From JAGWRA01 sp963711505 (lineage in GTDB: Bacteria; Acidobacteriota; Vicinamibacteria; Vicinamibacterales; CAVVIG01), in assembly GCA_963711505.1 (NCBI GenBank), contig CAVQEJ010000003.1, positions 2,108,001-2,172,000 on the forward strand: 64,000 nt of DNA. Direction: 5' to 3'. Positions 18,872-27,632 of the stretch are shown in pieces. How positions within the stretch are numbered: the first letter of the stretch is position 1; the number at the start of each line of letters is the position of its first letter. The translations under genes and the position numbers were made by a program. The notes beneath the pieces were generated by a model that saw nothing but the letters and a program-made list of their open reading frames with translations, had not been told where the DNA came from and did no database searches.

Positions 18872-19264
18872 ATGATCGACATCCAGATGCACGCACACGA
18901 CGCCGGCAGCCGGCCAGCCGCGGCCGCCCCCCAGAAGGTCGTCGTCATCAACGGCGACGCCGCCATTCTCGACCTGCTCGAGACGGCGCTCGACATGGGC
19001 CACTATGACGTGGTCTTCGTGGAGTCGAGCGAGCACGCCTATTCGCAGGTCAAGCGCGTCCAGCCGAACCTGGTGATTCTCTGCATGCGGATCGAGGAGA
19101 CGGAGGGGTTCCACGTCCTGTCGATGCTCAAGCTGGATGCGGAGACCCGGGACATCCCGATCCTGACCTACACGACGGAGTTCGAAGGCCAGGAGGTCGA
19201 CAGCGACTTCGACGAGCCGTCGCTGCAGGAGGCCCGGCTGCTGCCGGCCCTCCGGATGCATTAG
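18872..19264 (+). CDS. Degenerate receiver-domain protein
   Basis: A 130-residue protein with the fold pattern of a CheY-like receiver: QKVVVINGDAAILDLLETAL (first strand and helix), HYDVVFVESSEHAYSQVKR, QPNLVILCMRIEETEGFHVLSML and DIPILTYTTE (beta-4 with its threonine). The acidic pair that binds magnesium is replaced by NGD, and the phosphorylated aspartate at the end of strand 3 is cysteine (VILCMRI), so normal phosphorylation is not possible; this is a pseudo-receiver. The ATG at 18872 is preferred to the in-frame ATG at 18848 because AGGGGGGAG lies at the right distance upstream. It has no output domain. It may act by protein contact, perhaps with the kinase or the PilZ protein nearby, by inference. 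Confidence 0.8.
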   Translation: MIDIQMHAHDAGSRPAAAAPQKVVVINGDAAILDLLETALDMGHYDVVFVESSEHAYSQVKRVQPNLVILCMRIEETEGFHVLSMLKLDAETRDIPILTYTTEFEGQEVDSDFDEPSLQEARLLPALRMH

Positions 19265-19269
19265 TCTCA

Positions 19270-19310
19270 CGCGGGGCTCCGCCTCACACCCCGGCTCGGT
19301 CGCTCGGCTT
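19270..19310. repeat. Interspersed repeat B, partial copy B3
   Basis: The stretch gcggggctccgcc-tcac-accccggctcggtcgctcg matches the first half of B1 (13474) and B2 (52085). It fills much of the gap between the pseudo-receiver and the PilZ gene. Confidence 0.55.
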
Positions 19311-19355
19311 CGGCACCGGAACCGGGAGGCGCCGTGCTATAGTGCGCCCCGACAG

Positions 19356-19703
19356 ATGCCGCCCGACGACAAGCGCGACACCGAACGGCTCGAGATCCTG
19401 GGGGAGCTCCGTGGCGAGGTCATGGTGTTCCAGCCGATGGCCATCAAGGAGATCAGCCGTGGCGGGGCGCAGATCGAAACCAGCTTTCCCCTGCAGCTCG
19501 ATTCCCTCCACGACTTCCGCCTGGCACTGGGCGACCGTTCGATCGTGGTGAAGGGCCGGGTGGCCCACTGCCGGATCAGCGACGTCGATCAGGAACTGGT
19601 GCTGTACCGGGCGGGGGTCGAGTTCGTCGAACCCGACCCCCGCGTCGAAGCGGTCATCACGGATTTCATCGAAGCGATCAGGGCCGGCCGCCGGGCTGGC
19701 TAG
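19356..19703 (+). CDS. PilZ domain protein
   Basis: A 115-residue single-domain protein. MPPDDKRDTERLEILGELRGEV holds the N-terminal arginine region, and IKEISRGGAQIETSFPL carries the D/NxSxxG-like motif, here EISRGG. The rest (GDRSIVVKGRVAHCR, YRAGVEFVEPDP) is the PilZ beta-barrel. PilZ domains usually bind cyclic di-GMP through RxxxR and (D/N)xSxxG; in this protein the aspartate/asparagine position is glutamate, so binding is uncertain. The last 26 bases overlap the 3' end of the convergent M28 peptidase gene. HD-GYP and GGDEF proteins elsewhere in the window show that cyclic di-GMP signalling is present in this organism. Confidence 0.88.
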   Translation: MPPDDKRDTERLEILGELRGEVMVFQPMAIKEISRGGAQIETSFPLQLDSLHDFRLALGDRSIVVKGRVAHCRISDVDQELVLYRAGVEFVEPDPRVEAVITDFIEAIRAGRRAG

Positions 19704-21096
19704 CGCCTCCCAGCGTCTTGATCGGCGTCATCGGCCGCGGCGGGTTCACGTAGGCCGAGACGAGGCTCTCGTGGCCATCGGGACCGATGGCCGCGACGCC
19801 GAAGATGTAGTTGTCGATTGACACCGACGGCAGCACGGCCTCCGTGACGTTGCCCACCCGCAGCTCGTGCTCCCAGTTCAGCGCCCAGCCGCTCCGCCAG
19901 ACGATGCGGTAGCCGACCGCCCCGGGCGACGCCTGCCAGTGCAGCGCGGCATCGTAGCCGCTCGCTCCGCGGCCGATGGTCGCCCGGCCGTGCTCGTCGA
20001 CGACGACCGGGGCGGGCGGCGCCAGCGCCAGGCTCGCGGCCGTCGCGGCGTTCACGCGCGCGTTGTCGGCCAGGTAGCTCGCCGACACGTGATCGGCCGT
20101 GTCCAGCACGGAATGCTGCCGGCTGTAGGCTTCACCCGACGTCGTGAACCGGACCGCCGCGTAGCCGAACTGGTTGAACGAGCTGTGGTCGCCGCCGCGG
20201 CCGAACCGATCCTGCCGCGCGATCAGGTGCACGATGTGCGACGGCACGTAGATGCCGGCGGCCCGCCGGATGTACCGGGCCAGCTCGCGCGACGGCGAAT
20301 CGGCCGGCCCCACCGAGAAGACCCGGACGCTGCTCGAGTCGATGACGCCGGTGCCGGTCGAGGGGTCGCCGACGATGTCGTTGTTCAGGTCGGCGTCGAT
20401 GACGAGCTTCTCCTCCGACGCCTTGTGGGCGTGCAGCCAGGAGCCCACCAGCCCCTCCTCCTCGCCGGCGAAGGCGATGAACACCAGCGTGTCGTTGAAG
20501 TGCAGCCCGCTCTGCGCGAACACGCGCGCCAGCTCCATCGTCAGCGCCGTGCCGCTGCCATCGTCGTTGGCGCCCGGAGCGAAGTTGTCCGTGTGCGCCC
20601 AGTCGAACCGCCCGCCGTGGGCATCGGCCGGCCCCTGTGTGTCGGACGGCTCGGGAATCCGTGCCACCGAGTCGTAGTGGCCGCTGACGTAGACCCGACG
20701 ACTCGTCCGCCCCGGCAGGATCGCGACGACGTTGCGCAGATCGAGGTCCTTGGTGATGCGCGGCCCCTGCCTGGCGACGTGGTACTCGTCGAAGCTCACT
20801 TCGAGGCGCGGGCTGTAGCTCTTGAACTGGTCGAAGATCCACTGCCGCGCGGCGCCGATGCCACGCGTCGGCGACGTGGTCGACGACATCAGGTTCCGCG
20901 TGTGGAAGCTCTGCAGCTTCTCGACCGTGGCAATGAGGCGATCGGGCGAGATCTGCTGGAGCAGCGTGACGATGCGGGGGTCGCGGACGTCGAGCTCGCT
21001 GCCGGTCTGCTGCGCCGCCGCCGTCGTGGAGGATCCGAGGCCGAAGAGAAGGGCGACGAGGAACACGCTGAGTGCGTGCGTTCTGATCGTGGTCAT
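19678..21096 (-). CDS. Secreted M28 family zinc aminopeptidase
   Basis: A 472-residue exported peptidase that removes N-terminal residues from peptides. The signal peptide ends near TTAAAQQ. Co-catalytic zinc ligands are visible in order: His in SGHYDSVARIP, Asp in GANDDGSGTAL, Glu-Glu in FAGEEEGLVGS, Asp in DADLNNDIVG and His in RGGDHSSFNQFGY. The C-terminal 100 residues (LHWQASPGAVGYRIVWR) look like a fibronectin III-like domain. The start at 21096 overlaps the stop of the upstream cyclotransferase-like gene by 4 bases (ATGA), so the two are translationally coupled. The 3' end overlaps the PilZ gene. Confidence 0.92.
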   Translation of the reverse strand: MTTIRTHALSVFLVALLFGLGSSTTAAAQQTGSELDVRDPRIVTLLQQISPDRLIATVEKLQSFHTRNLMSSTTSPTRGIGAARQWIFDQFKSYSPRLEVSFDEYHVARQGPRITKDLDLRNVVAILPGRTSRRVYVSGHYDSVARIPEPSDTQGPADAHGGRFDWAHTDNFAPGANDDGSGTALTMELARVFAQSGLHFNDTLVFIAFAGEEEGLVGSWLHAHKASEEKLVIDADLNNDIVGDPSTGTGVIDSSSVRVFSVGPADSPSRELARYIRRAAGIYVPSHIVHLIARQDRFGRGGDHSSFNQFGYAAVRFTTSGEAYSRQHSVLDTADHVSASYLADNARVNAATAASLALAPPAPVVVDEHGRATIGRGASGYDAALHWQASPGAVGYRIVWRSGWALNWEHELRVGNVTEAVLPSVSIDNYIFGVAAIGPDGHESLVSAYVNPPRPMTPIKTLGGASQPGGRP

Positions 21097-21494
21097 TTGA
21101 CCTTCAGATACTCGAGGTAGTCTCCAGACTCGATCCGCTGCGCGCGGCCGAGCGGGGCGTTGTAGAAGTACACCCACGCGGTCTCCATGCCGCCGTCCTC
21201 GAGCGTCACCGGCGTTTCGACACGGGTGTACAGGCTGGTATCCGGATCGTCGGCCCGGTAGCCCTCGATGGCGTCGAGCTCGCGCAGGACCGACGCCGAA
21301 TCGATCATCCGGTAGACCTCGCCCCACACCTGCCCCTCCGACGTCGGCACCGCCGCCGGATAGATCCCGACATCGAACAGCGCGGCCTGGATCCAGCCGC
21401 GGCCGATCGGACGCAGGCTCGACTCGAGCTTCGCGCGACCGGGACGGTCGAATCCCTTCATCAGGGTGCCGTAGAAGAAGACGAGGTCAGTCAT
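21093..21494 (-). CDS. Gamma-glutamylcyclotransferase-like protein
   Basis: A 133-residue protein of the BtrG/GGCT superfamily, which cyclises gamma-glutamyl amines or peptides to 5-oxoproline. The nucleotide-like pocket motif YGTLMKGF is at residues 8-15, GEVYRMID and the catalytic-type glutamate in LDAIEGYRADD follow, and the barrel closes with YFYNAPLG. The ATG at 21494 (MTDLVFFYGTLM) is the usual start; longer upstream frames run into non-coding sequence. Coupled by an ATGA overlap to the M28 peptidase, it may act on the released peptides, which is inference. Substrate unknown. Confidence 0.85.
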   Translation of the reverse strand: MTDLVFFYGTLMKGFDRPGRAKLESSLRPIGRGWIQAALFDVGIYPAAVPTSEGQVWGEVYRMIDSASVLRELDAIEGYRADDPDTSLYTRVETPVTLEDGGMETAWVYFYNAPLGRAQRIESGDYLEYLKVK

Positions 21495-21905
21495 GGGCTC
21501 GCCGCCCGCGGGGTCGCGGGCCTCCGTATCCGCCGGAATGCCGCCGTCGCGTCGCACGACGCCACGCGCGACGGGAGTTGATCATACTCGCTTGCGGGAC
21601 CCGCCGCTCCGATACTGCGCCGCCCGCCGGTCGAGCCGGCCCGGTCGGGTTCGGGAAGGCCCGGACGGAAGCCCGCAGGGCACCCCGATCGCCACGGCCG
21701 GTGCCAATCGGCCCGCGCCGGCACGCCACGGCGCCAGCGCCCGGGACGGGTGCCTGTGCTGCGCGCCGCCTCGGGACCAAGGGCTGATGAGACGCTGCTC
21801 GAAGAGGAAGAGTTCAGACGCACGGGGCGGCCGTCTGGAGGACCGAGCCACCGGGGAAAATGAGTATGCGCCAGTGTAGGAGGAGGCCTGGAGGGAGTCA
21901 AGACG

Positions 21906-21927
21906 CCGCCGGGCCGAAACCCGGCGG
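21906..21927 (-). terminator. Hairpin downstream of 21966-22988
   Basis: A perfect 8-bp stem ccgccggg / cccggcgg with loop ccgaaa lies about 40 bp past the stop of the minus-strand gene ending at 21966. There is only a weak T run after it on that strand. The rest of the 21495-21965 gap shows no gene or repeat that I can support. Confidence 0.5.
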
Positions 21928-21965
21928 GATGACAAAATATTACGTTCCGGACATGTCCATCCGCG

Positions 21966-22988
21966 TCAGCGCGGCTGCGGGCTCTGCGGCCGATCGCCGT
22001 GTCCGTGCGGTCCGCCGCTCGGCAGATGCTCCAGCACGCTCGCCGGGACCGCGAAGCTCAGGGAGACTTCCCGACCGGACCCGCCCAGCTGCACCGACTG
22101 GAGCACCGACTGCAGATCGGGCTGCGAGCCGACCTGCATCCGGGCGAGGGCCACGAAGCCCTGCACGACCTGGCGGAGGTTCTGCGCCGCCGCGTCATCG
22201 CGGGTCTCGGCCGTCACCTTGCCACTGACGCCGTCGTTGACGTGCCCGGCCACCGAGAACCAGGTGATGGGCGGAATCCGGCTCGCGACCTGCTCGGGCA
22301 GCCGCGCCTGCTCCCGCAACTCGTCGAACCGGCCGACGGCCCACGTCGTGCCCTGATCGTTCCCGCGGATGAGCCGCATCAGCTCGGCGTTCGACGTCAC
22401 GTTCGCCCCGTGGCCATTGTGCAGGTCGATCGCCGATTTCACGAGCGGCAGGCCGCCGATGGCGACCGTGTGGGCATCGATGAACGACAGCGCCCAGACC
22501 TTCGCCCCTTCCGACACCGGCGTGTGCTCCACGGCTTCGTGCTCGAAGATCTGCCGGCCGCCGTAGGTCTCCGTCCGGGCGCCCTTGGTCTGCATCAGCG
22601 CCGCGATCTTCGACTGGTCGAACCGTCCGGTCGCCAGCACGAGCCCGGACGAGTTGTCGGAACCGGTGCCGGGCGTGAGGCAGGCCACGACGTGGTCGAT
22701 GTCGCGCTCGACGTCGATCCCCGTCTGCGCCTCGAAGCGCCGCCGGCCGTCTTCGTTCGGTTCGACCTTGAGCACCTGCTGGCGGAAGCGCGACTGCATC
22801 ACGTCATGCACGTCGGCGTAGGCCACCAGGCTGGCATCGGCCGGCAGGTAGCGGAGCTCGGCGAGTCCGCTACGGCCGGCGCCCGCGCCCGGCAGGGCAC
22901 CGTTGTAGTAGGCCACCAGGCCGACCCCGAGGCCGGACACGAGTACCAGCAGCGCGCCGATGAGAAAATAGCGGTTTCTGCTGGTCAT
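21966..22988 (-). CDS. Membrane-anchored protein of unknown function
   Basis: A 340-residue protein with one N-terminal membrane segment (YFLIGALLVLVSGLGVGLVAYY) and a large soluble part outside. Repeating strand-helix units contain ELRYLPADASLVAYADVHDVM, LVLATGRFDQSKIAALM, TVAIGGLPLVKSAIDL and TWAVGRFDEL; a C-terminal proline/glycine/histidine-rich tail ends SPQPR. The pattern resembles DUF3352-like surface proteins, but I cannot assign a family with confidence. It lies 74 bp downstream of the ABC permease on the same strand and may belong to that operon. Confidence 0.7.
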   Translation of the reverse strand: MTSRNRYFLIGALLVLVSGLGVGLVAYYNGALPGAGAGRSGLAELRYLPADASLVAYADVHDVMQSRFRQQVLKVEPNEDGRRRFEAQTGIDVERDIDHVVACLTPGTGSDNSSGLVLATGRFDQSKIAALMQTKGARTETYGGRQIFEHEAVEHTPVSEGAKVWALSFIDAHTVAIGGLPLVKSAIDLHNGHGANVTSNAELMRLIRGNDQGTTWAVGRFDELREQARLPEQVASRIPPITWFSVAGHVNDGVSGKVTAETRDDAAAQNLRQVVQGFVALARMQVGSQPDLQSVLQSVQLGGSGREVSLSFAVPASVLEHLPSGGPHGHGDRPQSPQPR

Positions 22989-23062
22989 CCTCTGACGCTC
23001 CTACTCACCTTATACGGATTGGCCCCGGTCGGGGTTCCGCCGGCCACGGCCGGGGCGCCTCC

Positions 23063-23909
23063 TTACGGCTCGAGGATGTATTCGCGCGACGCGACCGCCC
23101 GGGCGGCCAGCACGAGGAACCCGACCCCGAAGACGGCCAGCCACGCCAGGCTGGTGGCGGTCGCCGGCATGCTCCGGAAGAGGTTCTGCAGGGCGGTCAG
23201 AGCCGAGTCCTGCGGCATGGCCTGGGGCACCAGCGCCTGGAGGTAGAAGGCCACCGTCAGGTGGCGCAGGTAGCCCGGGATCAGCAGCACGGCCGGCTCC
23301 CAGCCGAAGGCGAAGACGAGCCCGATGATGAGGGGACGGTTGAAGAAGGCTCCGACCCAGGCGAACACCGCCCCGTAGACGGCCAGGCCGAGCAGGATCA
23401 GGCCGAGATCGGTGACGAAGGTGACGAACGTCGCCGGGATCGACGCCATCGGCACGATCACGAAGTAGATGATCATGACCGAGGGCAGCGTGACGAGGCC
23501 AGCGCAGGCGAGATACGCCAGGTACTTGCCGACCAGCACGGCGCCGCGCGGAATCGGCCGGGTGAACAGGTAGGTGATCGTCCGGTCGTCGACCTCGTCC
23601 GCGATGAGCGCCGTGCCGTAGAAGACCCCCAGCAGCGGCACGACGAAGCGGATGAACAGCGTCCAGATGATGAGGCCGAACAACGCCTCGCCGCCCAGCC
23701 GGGTGCCGTTCACCTGGACCGGGCCGAGCCGTGTCGCGCTCGAGAGGATGCGGACCGCGGCCGTGAGCACCACGGGGCCGACCGCCAGGATCAGCAGCAG
23801 GATCGTCCGCCGCGACCAGAGCATCTCGCCGAGCGACAGGTCGAAGACCCGGAGCGCCGCCGTCAGGAACGGCGTGCGGACGGCGGGTCGGCGTGGAGGA
23901 CTGGGCCAT
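23063..23909 (-). pseudogene. ABC-2 type transporter permease, N-terminal frameshift
   Basis: The body (from MLWSRRTILLLILAVGPVV) has six membrane segments and the ABC-2 signature region LIADEVDDRTITYLFTRPIPRGAVLVGKYLAY. The ATG at 23909, overlapping the ATPase stop as TGATG, starts MAQSSTPTRR in another frame; a shift near 23880 joins it to AVRTPFLTAALRVFDLSLGEM. The full span is 3n+1 bases. If the shift is a sequence error this is a normal permease of about 280 residues. It pairs with the ATPase at 23909-24896. Substrate unknown; such NosY-like permeases are often annotated for multidrug or copper handling. Confidence 0.75.
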
Positions 23910-24896
23910 CACTTCACCAGGTAGCGGAAGACCGCCTGCAGGTTGTCATCGGGCGACGTCACTTCGGTGATCGGGCCGGCCGCTCCCGACGCGGCCAGCT
24001 CGGTCAGCCGGCTGTAGAACAGGTCGGGCTTGGCCGTCTCGACGGTCACGGTCCCCTCGCCGAATCGCAGGCTCAGCACATCGTCCTCGGCGAGCAGCAG
24101 CCGGGCCAGCGCCCGCGGCGACTCCGCCCGGATGGAGACCGAGTGCGGATGCTCGTCGATCAGGTCGCGGATCTGGTGCACGTCGCCTTCGGCGAGGATC
24201 CGCCCGTGATTGATGAGCAGGATGTTCGAGGTCATCATCTCGACCTCGTGCAGGACGTGACTCGACACGATCAGGCTGCGGCCGGCCCGGCCGAGGTCGC
24301 GGATCAGGTGGATCGCCTTGCGGCGCGCAATCGGATCGAGGCCCGACAGCGGCTCGTCGAGCACGAGCAGGTCGGGGTCGTGTGCGAGCGCCTGCGCGAA
24401 CTTCAACCGCTGGCGCATCCCCTTGCTGTAGCCGCCGATCTTCCGGTCGGCCGCCGCCATCAGATCGACCGTCTCCAGCGCGCGCGAGGCCGCCTCACGG
24501 CTCTCCGCCTCGTTCAGGCCGTTGAGCCGCAGCAGCCCGGCCACCCAGTTCAGCCCCGTCATCCGCTCGTAGAAGGCGTCCTGCTCGGGACAGAACCCGA
24601 TCCGGCGGAACACCTCGGGACGTCCCCAGATCGGTTCGCCGAGCACGGTCAGCGTCCCCTGACTCGGCCGGAGCTGGCCCGTCACCAGCTTCAGGAACGT
24701 CGACTTCCCCGCGCCGTTCGGCCCGAGCAGACCCGGTGACACCGGTCCCGAGCGTGACGGTGACGTCGTTGAGCCCGATCACCTGCCCGTACCACTTCGA
24801 CAGATGCTCGGCACGGACCACCGGGACGGTGGCGTCCGTCGCGGCGCGCCCGGCCTCGTCGGCCGTCGCGGTGGCGGGCTGCGGCGTCGCGGTCAT
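23909..24896 (-). pseudogene. ABC transporter ATP-binding protein, one frameshift
   Basis: The N-terminus MTATPQPATATADEAG leads to VPVVRAEHLSKWYGQVIGLNDVTVTL. Then one extra G near 24737 breaks the frame just before the Walker A motif (LLGPNGAGKSTFLKLVTG). Next come the signature YSKGMRQRLKFAQAL, Walker B LLVLDEPLSGLDP and the switch histidine in IVSSHVLHEVE. The corrected protein has about 328 residues. Its start overlaps the stop of the upstream permease (ATGA) and its stop overlaps the next permease (TGATG), so the four ABC genes are tightly coupled. Confidence 0.8.
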
Positions 24897-25732
24897 GCCA
24901 CGACCTCCACCCCGCGCACGCGCCAGGCCAGCGTCGCGAGCGACACGGCGATGAGCACGACGATCATGGCGAGCGACACGGGCCACGGCGTCTCGTAGTG
25001 GGGTCGCAGTCGGAAGATGACGTCGCCCACCTGCGTGAGGTTGGCGGGGTACGACACCCAGGAGATCGTGGATCCGCCGGTCACGGCCGACAGCACGCCG
25101 TAGAGCGCCTGGCTGAAGAAGATCAGCGCCGTGTAGAGGATGCCGACGAACCGGGCGCTCCTCGACAGCGACGAGAGCGCCAGCATGGCGAAGGTCACCA
25201 TGAGGACCTCGAGGAACGAGAAGATGGTGATCGCCGGGAACAGGTAGAGGTTGTTCCGGAGGAACGTCAGGTTGCCGGCGAACACCATCTGCACGACGAG
25301 CAGCAGGATCGCGGGCACCCAGGTGACGAAGAGCAGCAGGCAGCCCAGGATCGCCGCCTTGCCGGCGACGTACTCGGCACGCGTCAGCGGCTTCGACAGG
25401 TAGATCTGCAGCGCGTTCGCGCGCCGGTCGGTCGCAATCAGCCCGGAGCCGACCCAGACGGTGACGATGAAGACGAAGAAGCTCTGCTGCTCGAGGAACT
25501 GGCGGAACGTGTCGGGCTTGGGCGCCAGGAACGCCGCCTGCGGAAAGCTGGCCGCGGCGTAGAACTGCACGGCGCGCACCAGGAACAGCACCCAGGCCGC
25601 GAGCAGCAGCGCGAGGAACGCGCGCCGGCGCAGCAGCGACCGCAGTCCGGCCAGCGCCATGACCGTCCAGGCCGTGCCGCGCTGCTCGCGCGTCCCGCCG
25701 TACCGCCGGTAGCCCTGATCGTGGATGGCCAT
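24893..25732 (-). CDS. ABC-2 type transporter permease
   Basis: A 279-residue integral membrane subunit with six hydrophobic segments. The start MAIHDQGYRRYGG at 25732 is a characteristic opening of this permease family. GLIATDRRANALQIYLSKPLTRAEYVAGK is the conserved cytoplasmic loop that contacts the ATPase. It lies between two ATP-binding genes: the one upstream ends at 25747, and the one downstream overlaps by 4 bases. The natural partner is probably the upstream ATPase. Substrate unknown. Confidence 0.88.
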   Translation of the reverse strand: MAIHDQGYRRYGGTREQRGTAWTVMALAGLRSLLRRRAFLALLLAAWVLFLVRAVQFYAAASFPQAAFLAPKPDTFRQFLEQQSFFVFIVTVWVGSGLIATDRRANALQIYLSKPLTRAEYVAGKAAILGCLLLFVTWVPAILLLVVQMVFAGNLTFLRNNLYLFPAITIFSFLEVLMVTFAMLALSSLSRSARFVGILYTALIFFSQALYGVLSAVTGGSTISWVSYPANLTQVGDVIFRLRPHYETPWPVSLAMIVVLIAVSLATLAWRVRGVEVVA

Positions 25733-25746
25733 CTTCTTGATCTCTG

Positions 25747-26778
25747 TCAGGCGTTCGGGGTTCGGCGCTCGGCGCTCGGCGCCTGGGGCTCGACGCTCGG
25801 CACGTGGTCCCCTGCGCCCGGGCCCGCGGAGGCGGCGTCCCCGCCCCACTCCGCCTCGCCATCGTCCTCGCCGAGCGCGCGGACGAACACGTCCTCGAGC
25901 GTCGGCGTACTCGGGCGCAGGTGACGGACCTGCAGCCCCTCGCGCGCCGCCAGCGCGAACAGGGTCCGCGCCGTCGCGTCGGGCGGCACGAACACCCGCA
26001 TGATGTCCTCGTCGGTGGCGCGGCACTGCATCGCTTCGCGATGCAGCACGGCGACGAACTTCTCCATGTCGCCCTTCACGCGCAGCTCGAAAATCCGTCC
26101 ACGGCTGCCGCGCAGCTGCTCGATCGCCCCCTCGGTGGCCACCTGCCCCTTGTCGAGCACGACGACGTGGTCGCAGGTGGCTTCGACGTCGGGCAGCACG
26201 TGCGACGACAGGATGAGATTCATCCCCCGGTGATGTGCGAGGTCGTGGATGAGGACCAGCATCTCGTCGCGCCCCTTCGGGTCCATCCCGTTGGTCGGCT
26301 CGTCGAGGAACAGGAGATCGGGGTCGTGGACCAGCGCCTGGGCGAGCTTGATGCGCTGGCGCATGCCGGTCGAGTAGGTTTCGACGTTGCGGTACCGGGC
26401 TTCGCCCAGGCCGACGTACTGCAGCACCTCGTGGGCGCGCTGCATGGCATCGACGCCAGGCAGGCCGGCCAGCTCGCCGCAGTACGCCACGAAGGTCACC
26501 GCGTTCATGCCGGGGATGTAGGCGTCCATCTCCGGCATGTAGCCGATCCGGCCGCGGATCTCGAGCGGCGCCTCGGTGACGTCGAGGCCGAGCACCTGCA
26601 TCCGGCCGGCCGACGGCGTCACGAACCCGAGCAGCGCCTTGATGAGCGTGCTCTTGCCGGCCCCGTTCGGTCCGAGCAGCCCCACGGCCCCCGGACGGAA
26701 CCCCACCGACACGTCGCGCAGGGCCAGCTTGGAGCCGTAGGCGACGCTCACGCCGTCGAGGCGGACCACCGGCGTCAT
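25747..26778 (-). CDS. ABC transporter ATP-binding protein
   Basis: A 343-residue ATPase. Walker A is GLLGPNGAGKSTLIKAL (near residue 40), then YMPEMDAYIPGM (Q-loop region), signature YSTGMRQRIKLAQAL, Walker B LLFLDEPTNGMDP and the switch histidine in ILSSHVLPDVE. A C-terminal domain of 100 or so residues follows. The last 17 or so residues (SVEPQAPSAERRTPNA) are encoded by a 7-bp tandem array (25754-25802), so the original protein probably ended earlier. It is the first gene of the ABC run on the minus strand. Confidence 0.92.
   Translation of the reverse strand: MTPVVRLDGVSVAYGSKLALRDVSVGFRPGAVGLLGPNGAGKSTLIKALLGFVTPSAGRMQVLGLDVTEAPLEIRGRIGYMPEMDAYIPGMNAVTFVAYCGELAGLPGVDAMQRAHEVLQYVGLGEARYRNVETYSTGMRQRIKLAQALVHDPDLLFLDEPTNGMDPKGRDEMLVLIHDLAHHRGMNLILSSHVLPDVEATCDHVVVLDKGQVATEGAIEQLRGSRGRIFELRVKGDMEKFVAVLHREAMQCRATDEDIMRVFVPPDATARTLFALAAREGLQVRHLRPSTPTLEDVFVRALGEDDGEAEWGGDAASAGPGAGDHVPSVEPQAPSAERRTPNA
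25754..25802. repeat. Heptamer array H1
   Basis: Seven units in register: ttcgggg, ttcggcg, ctcggcg, ctcggcg, cctgggg, ctcgacg, ctcggca. It covers the 3' end of the ABC ATPase gene and thus encodes its C-terminal tail. Confidence 0.8.
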
Positions 26779-26863
26779 CGGGACGTCGGCGAGGGTCGGC
26801 GGGCTGATCAGCGCTCATGTCACCACCATAGACGGATCCGGACGCACCGGTGTTCGCGGCGGG

Positions 26864-27433
26864 CTACAGCGCCCCCCGCAGCCCGAGGTCGTCCGCCTTC
26901 TCCCGCATGAACGTGATGACGTTGGCGATGTGCTCGTCGAGCGGCAGCCCGAGCTCCTCGGCGCCGAGCCGCAGGTCCTCGCGGCTGATGGCCCGGGCGA
27001 ACGCCTTGTCCTTCATCCGCTTCATCACCGACTTGGCTTCCAGATCGAGGACGCTCTTCGACGGGCGGACGAGCGACGCCGCCGTAATGAAGCCGGCCAT
27101 CTCGTCGCAGGCGAACAGCGTGTGCTCCAGCCGCGACTGGCGCGACGTGTTGGTGTAGTCGGCGTGCGAGAGGATCGCGCGGATGACGAACTCCGGATAG
27201 CCGTGTTCCCGCAGGATCTCCGCCCCCTTCAACGGATGATCGGGCGGCGTCGGCCAGCGTTCGTAGTCGAAGTCGTGCAGCAGCGCGACCACGCCCCACA
27301 CCTCCTCGTCCTCGCCGAACCGGCGCGCGTAACCGCGGACGGCGGCCTCCACGGCCAGCGCATGCTTCCGCAGGCTCTCGCCCTGCGTGTACTCGGTCAA
27401 CAGTTGCCAGGCAGCGTCTCGTGTCAGCTCCAT
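26864..27433 (-). CDS. HD domain hydrolase
   Basis: A 189-residue HD-superfamily metal phosphohydrolase. The ligands appear as His in SLRKHALAVEAAV, His-Asp in VALLHDFDYERWP and further histidines in PLKGAEIL and LSHADYTN. The C-terminal half is helical and lysine-rich (EAKSVMKRMKDKAFA). It resembles small HDIG-type proteins of unknown substrate. The gene stands alone, 85 bp upstream of the ABC operon on the same strand, and diverges from the permease at 27633. Confidence 0.85.
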   Translation of the reverse strand: MELTRDAAWQLLTEYTQGESLRKHALAVEAAVRGYARRFGEDEEVWGVVALLHDFDYERWPTPPDHPLKGAEILREHGYPEFVIRAILSHADYTNTSRQSRLEHTLFACDEMAGFITAASLVRPSKSVLDLEAKSVMKRMKDKAFARAISREDLRLGAEELGLPLDEHIANVITFMREKADDLGLRGAL

Positions 27434-27632
27434 AGGGCGGCATCATACTCCGTCGGACGTTCGCCCGGTCGCAAACCCTGCCGGGCTTCGGCCGCGATCG
27501 CCGAAGCGCCGACGCCGCGAAGGCGGCCCACGTCCGGGCGGAAGCGCCGCGCCCGGCGGCCTCGGCCGCGAGGACGCGGGACGCGTGATATAACAGGCGC
27601 AGCTTCTACGGCGCCCGCACAAGGAGCCCAGC

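Noticed and set aside
18441..18896. A 151-residue minus-strand gene in the gap before the pseudo-receiver
   Set aside because: Low-complexity translation, no ribosome site, and it overlaps the start of a plus-strand gene with a strong one.
21495..21965. Structured RNA (RNase P, SRP or tmRNA) in this G/C-rich gap
   Set aside because: No conserved core sequence of these RNAs was found; only a simple hairpin is supported.
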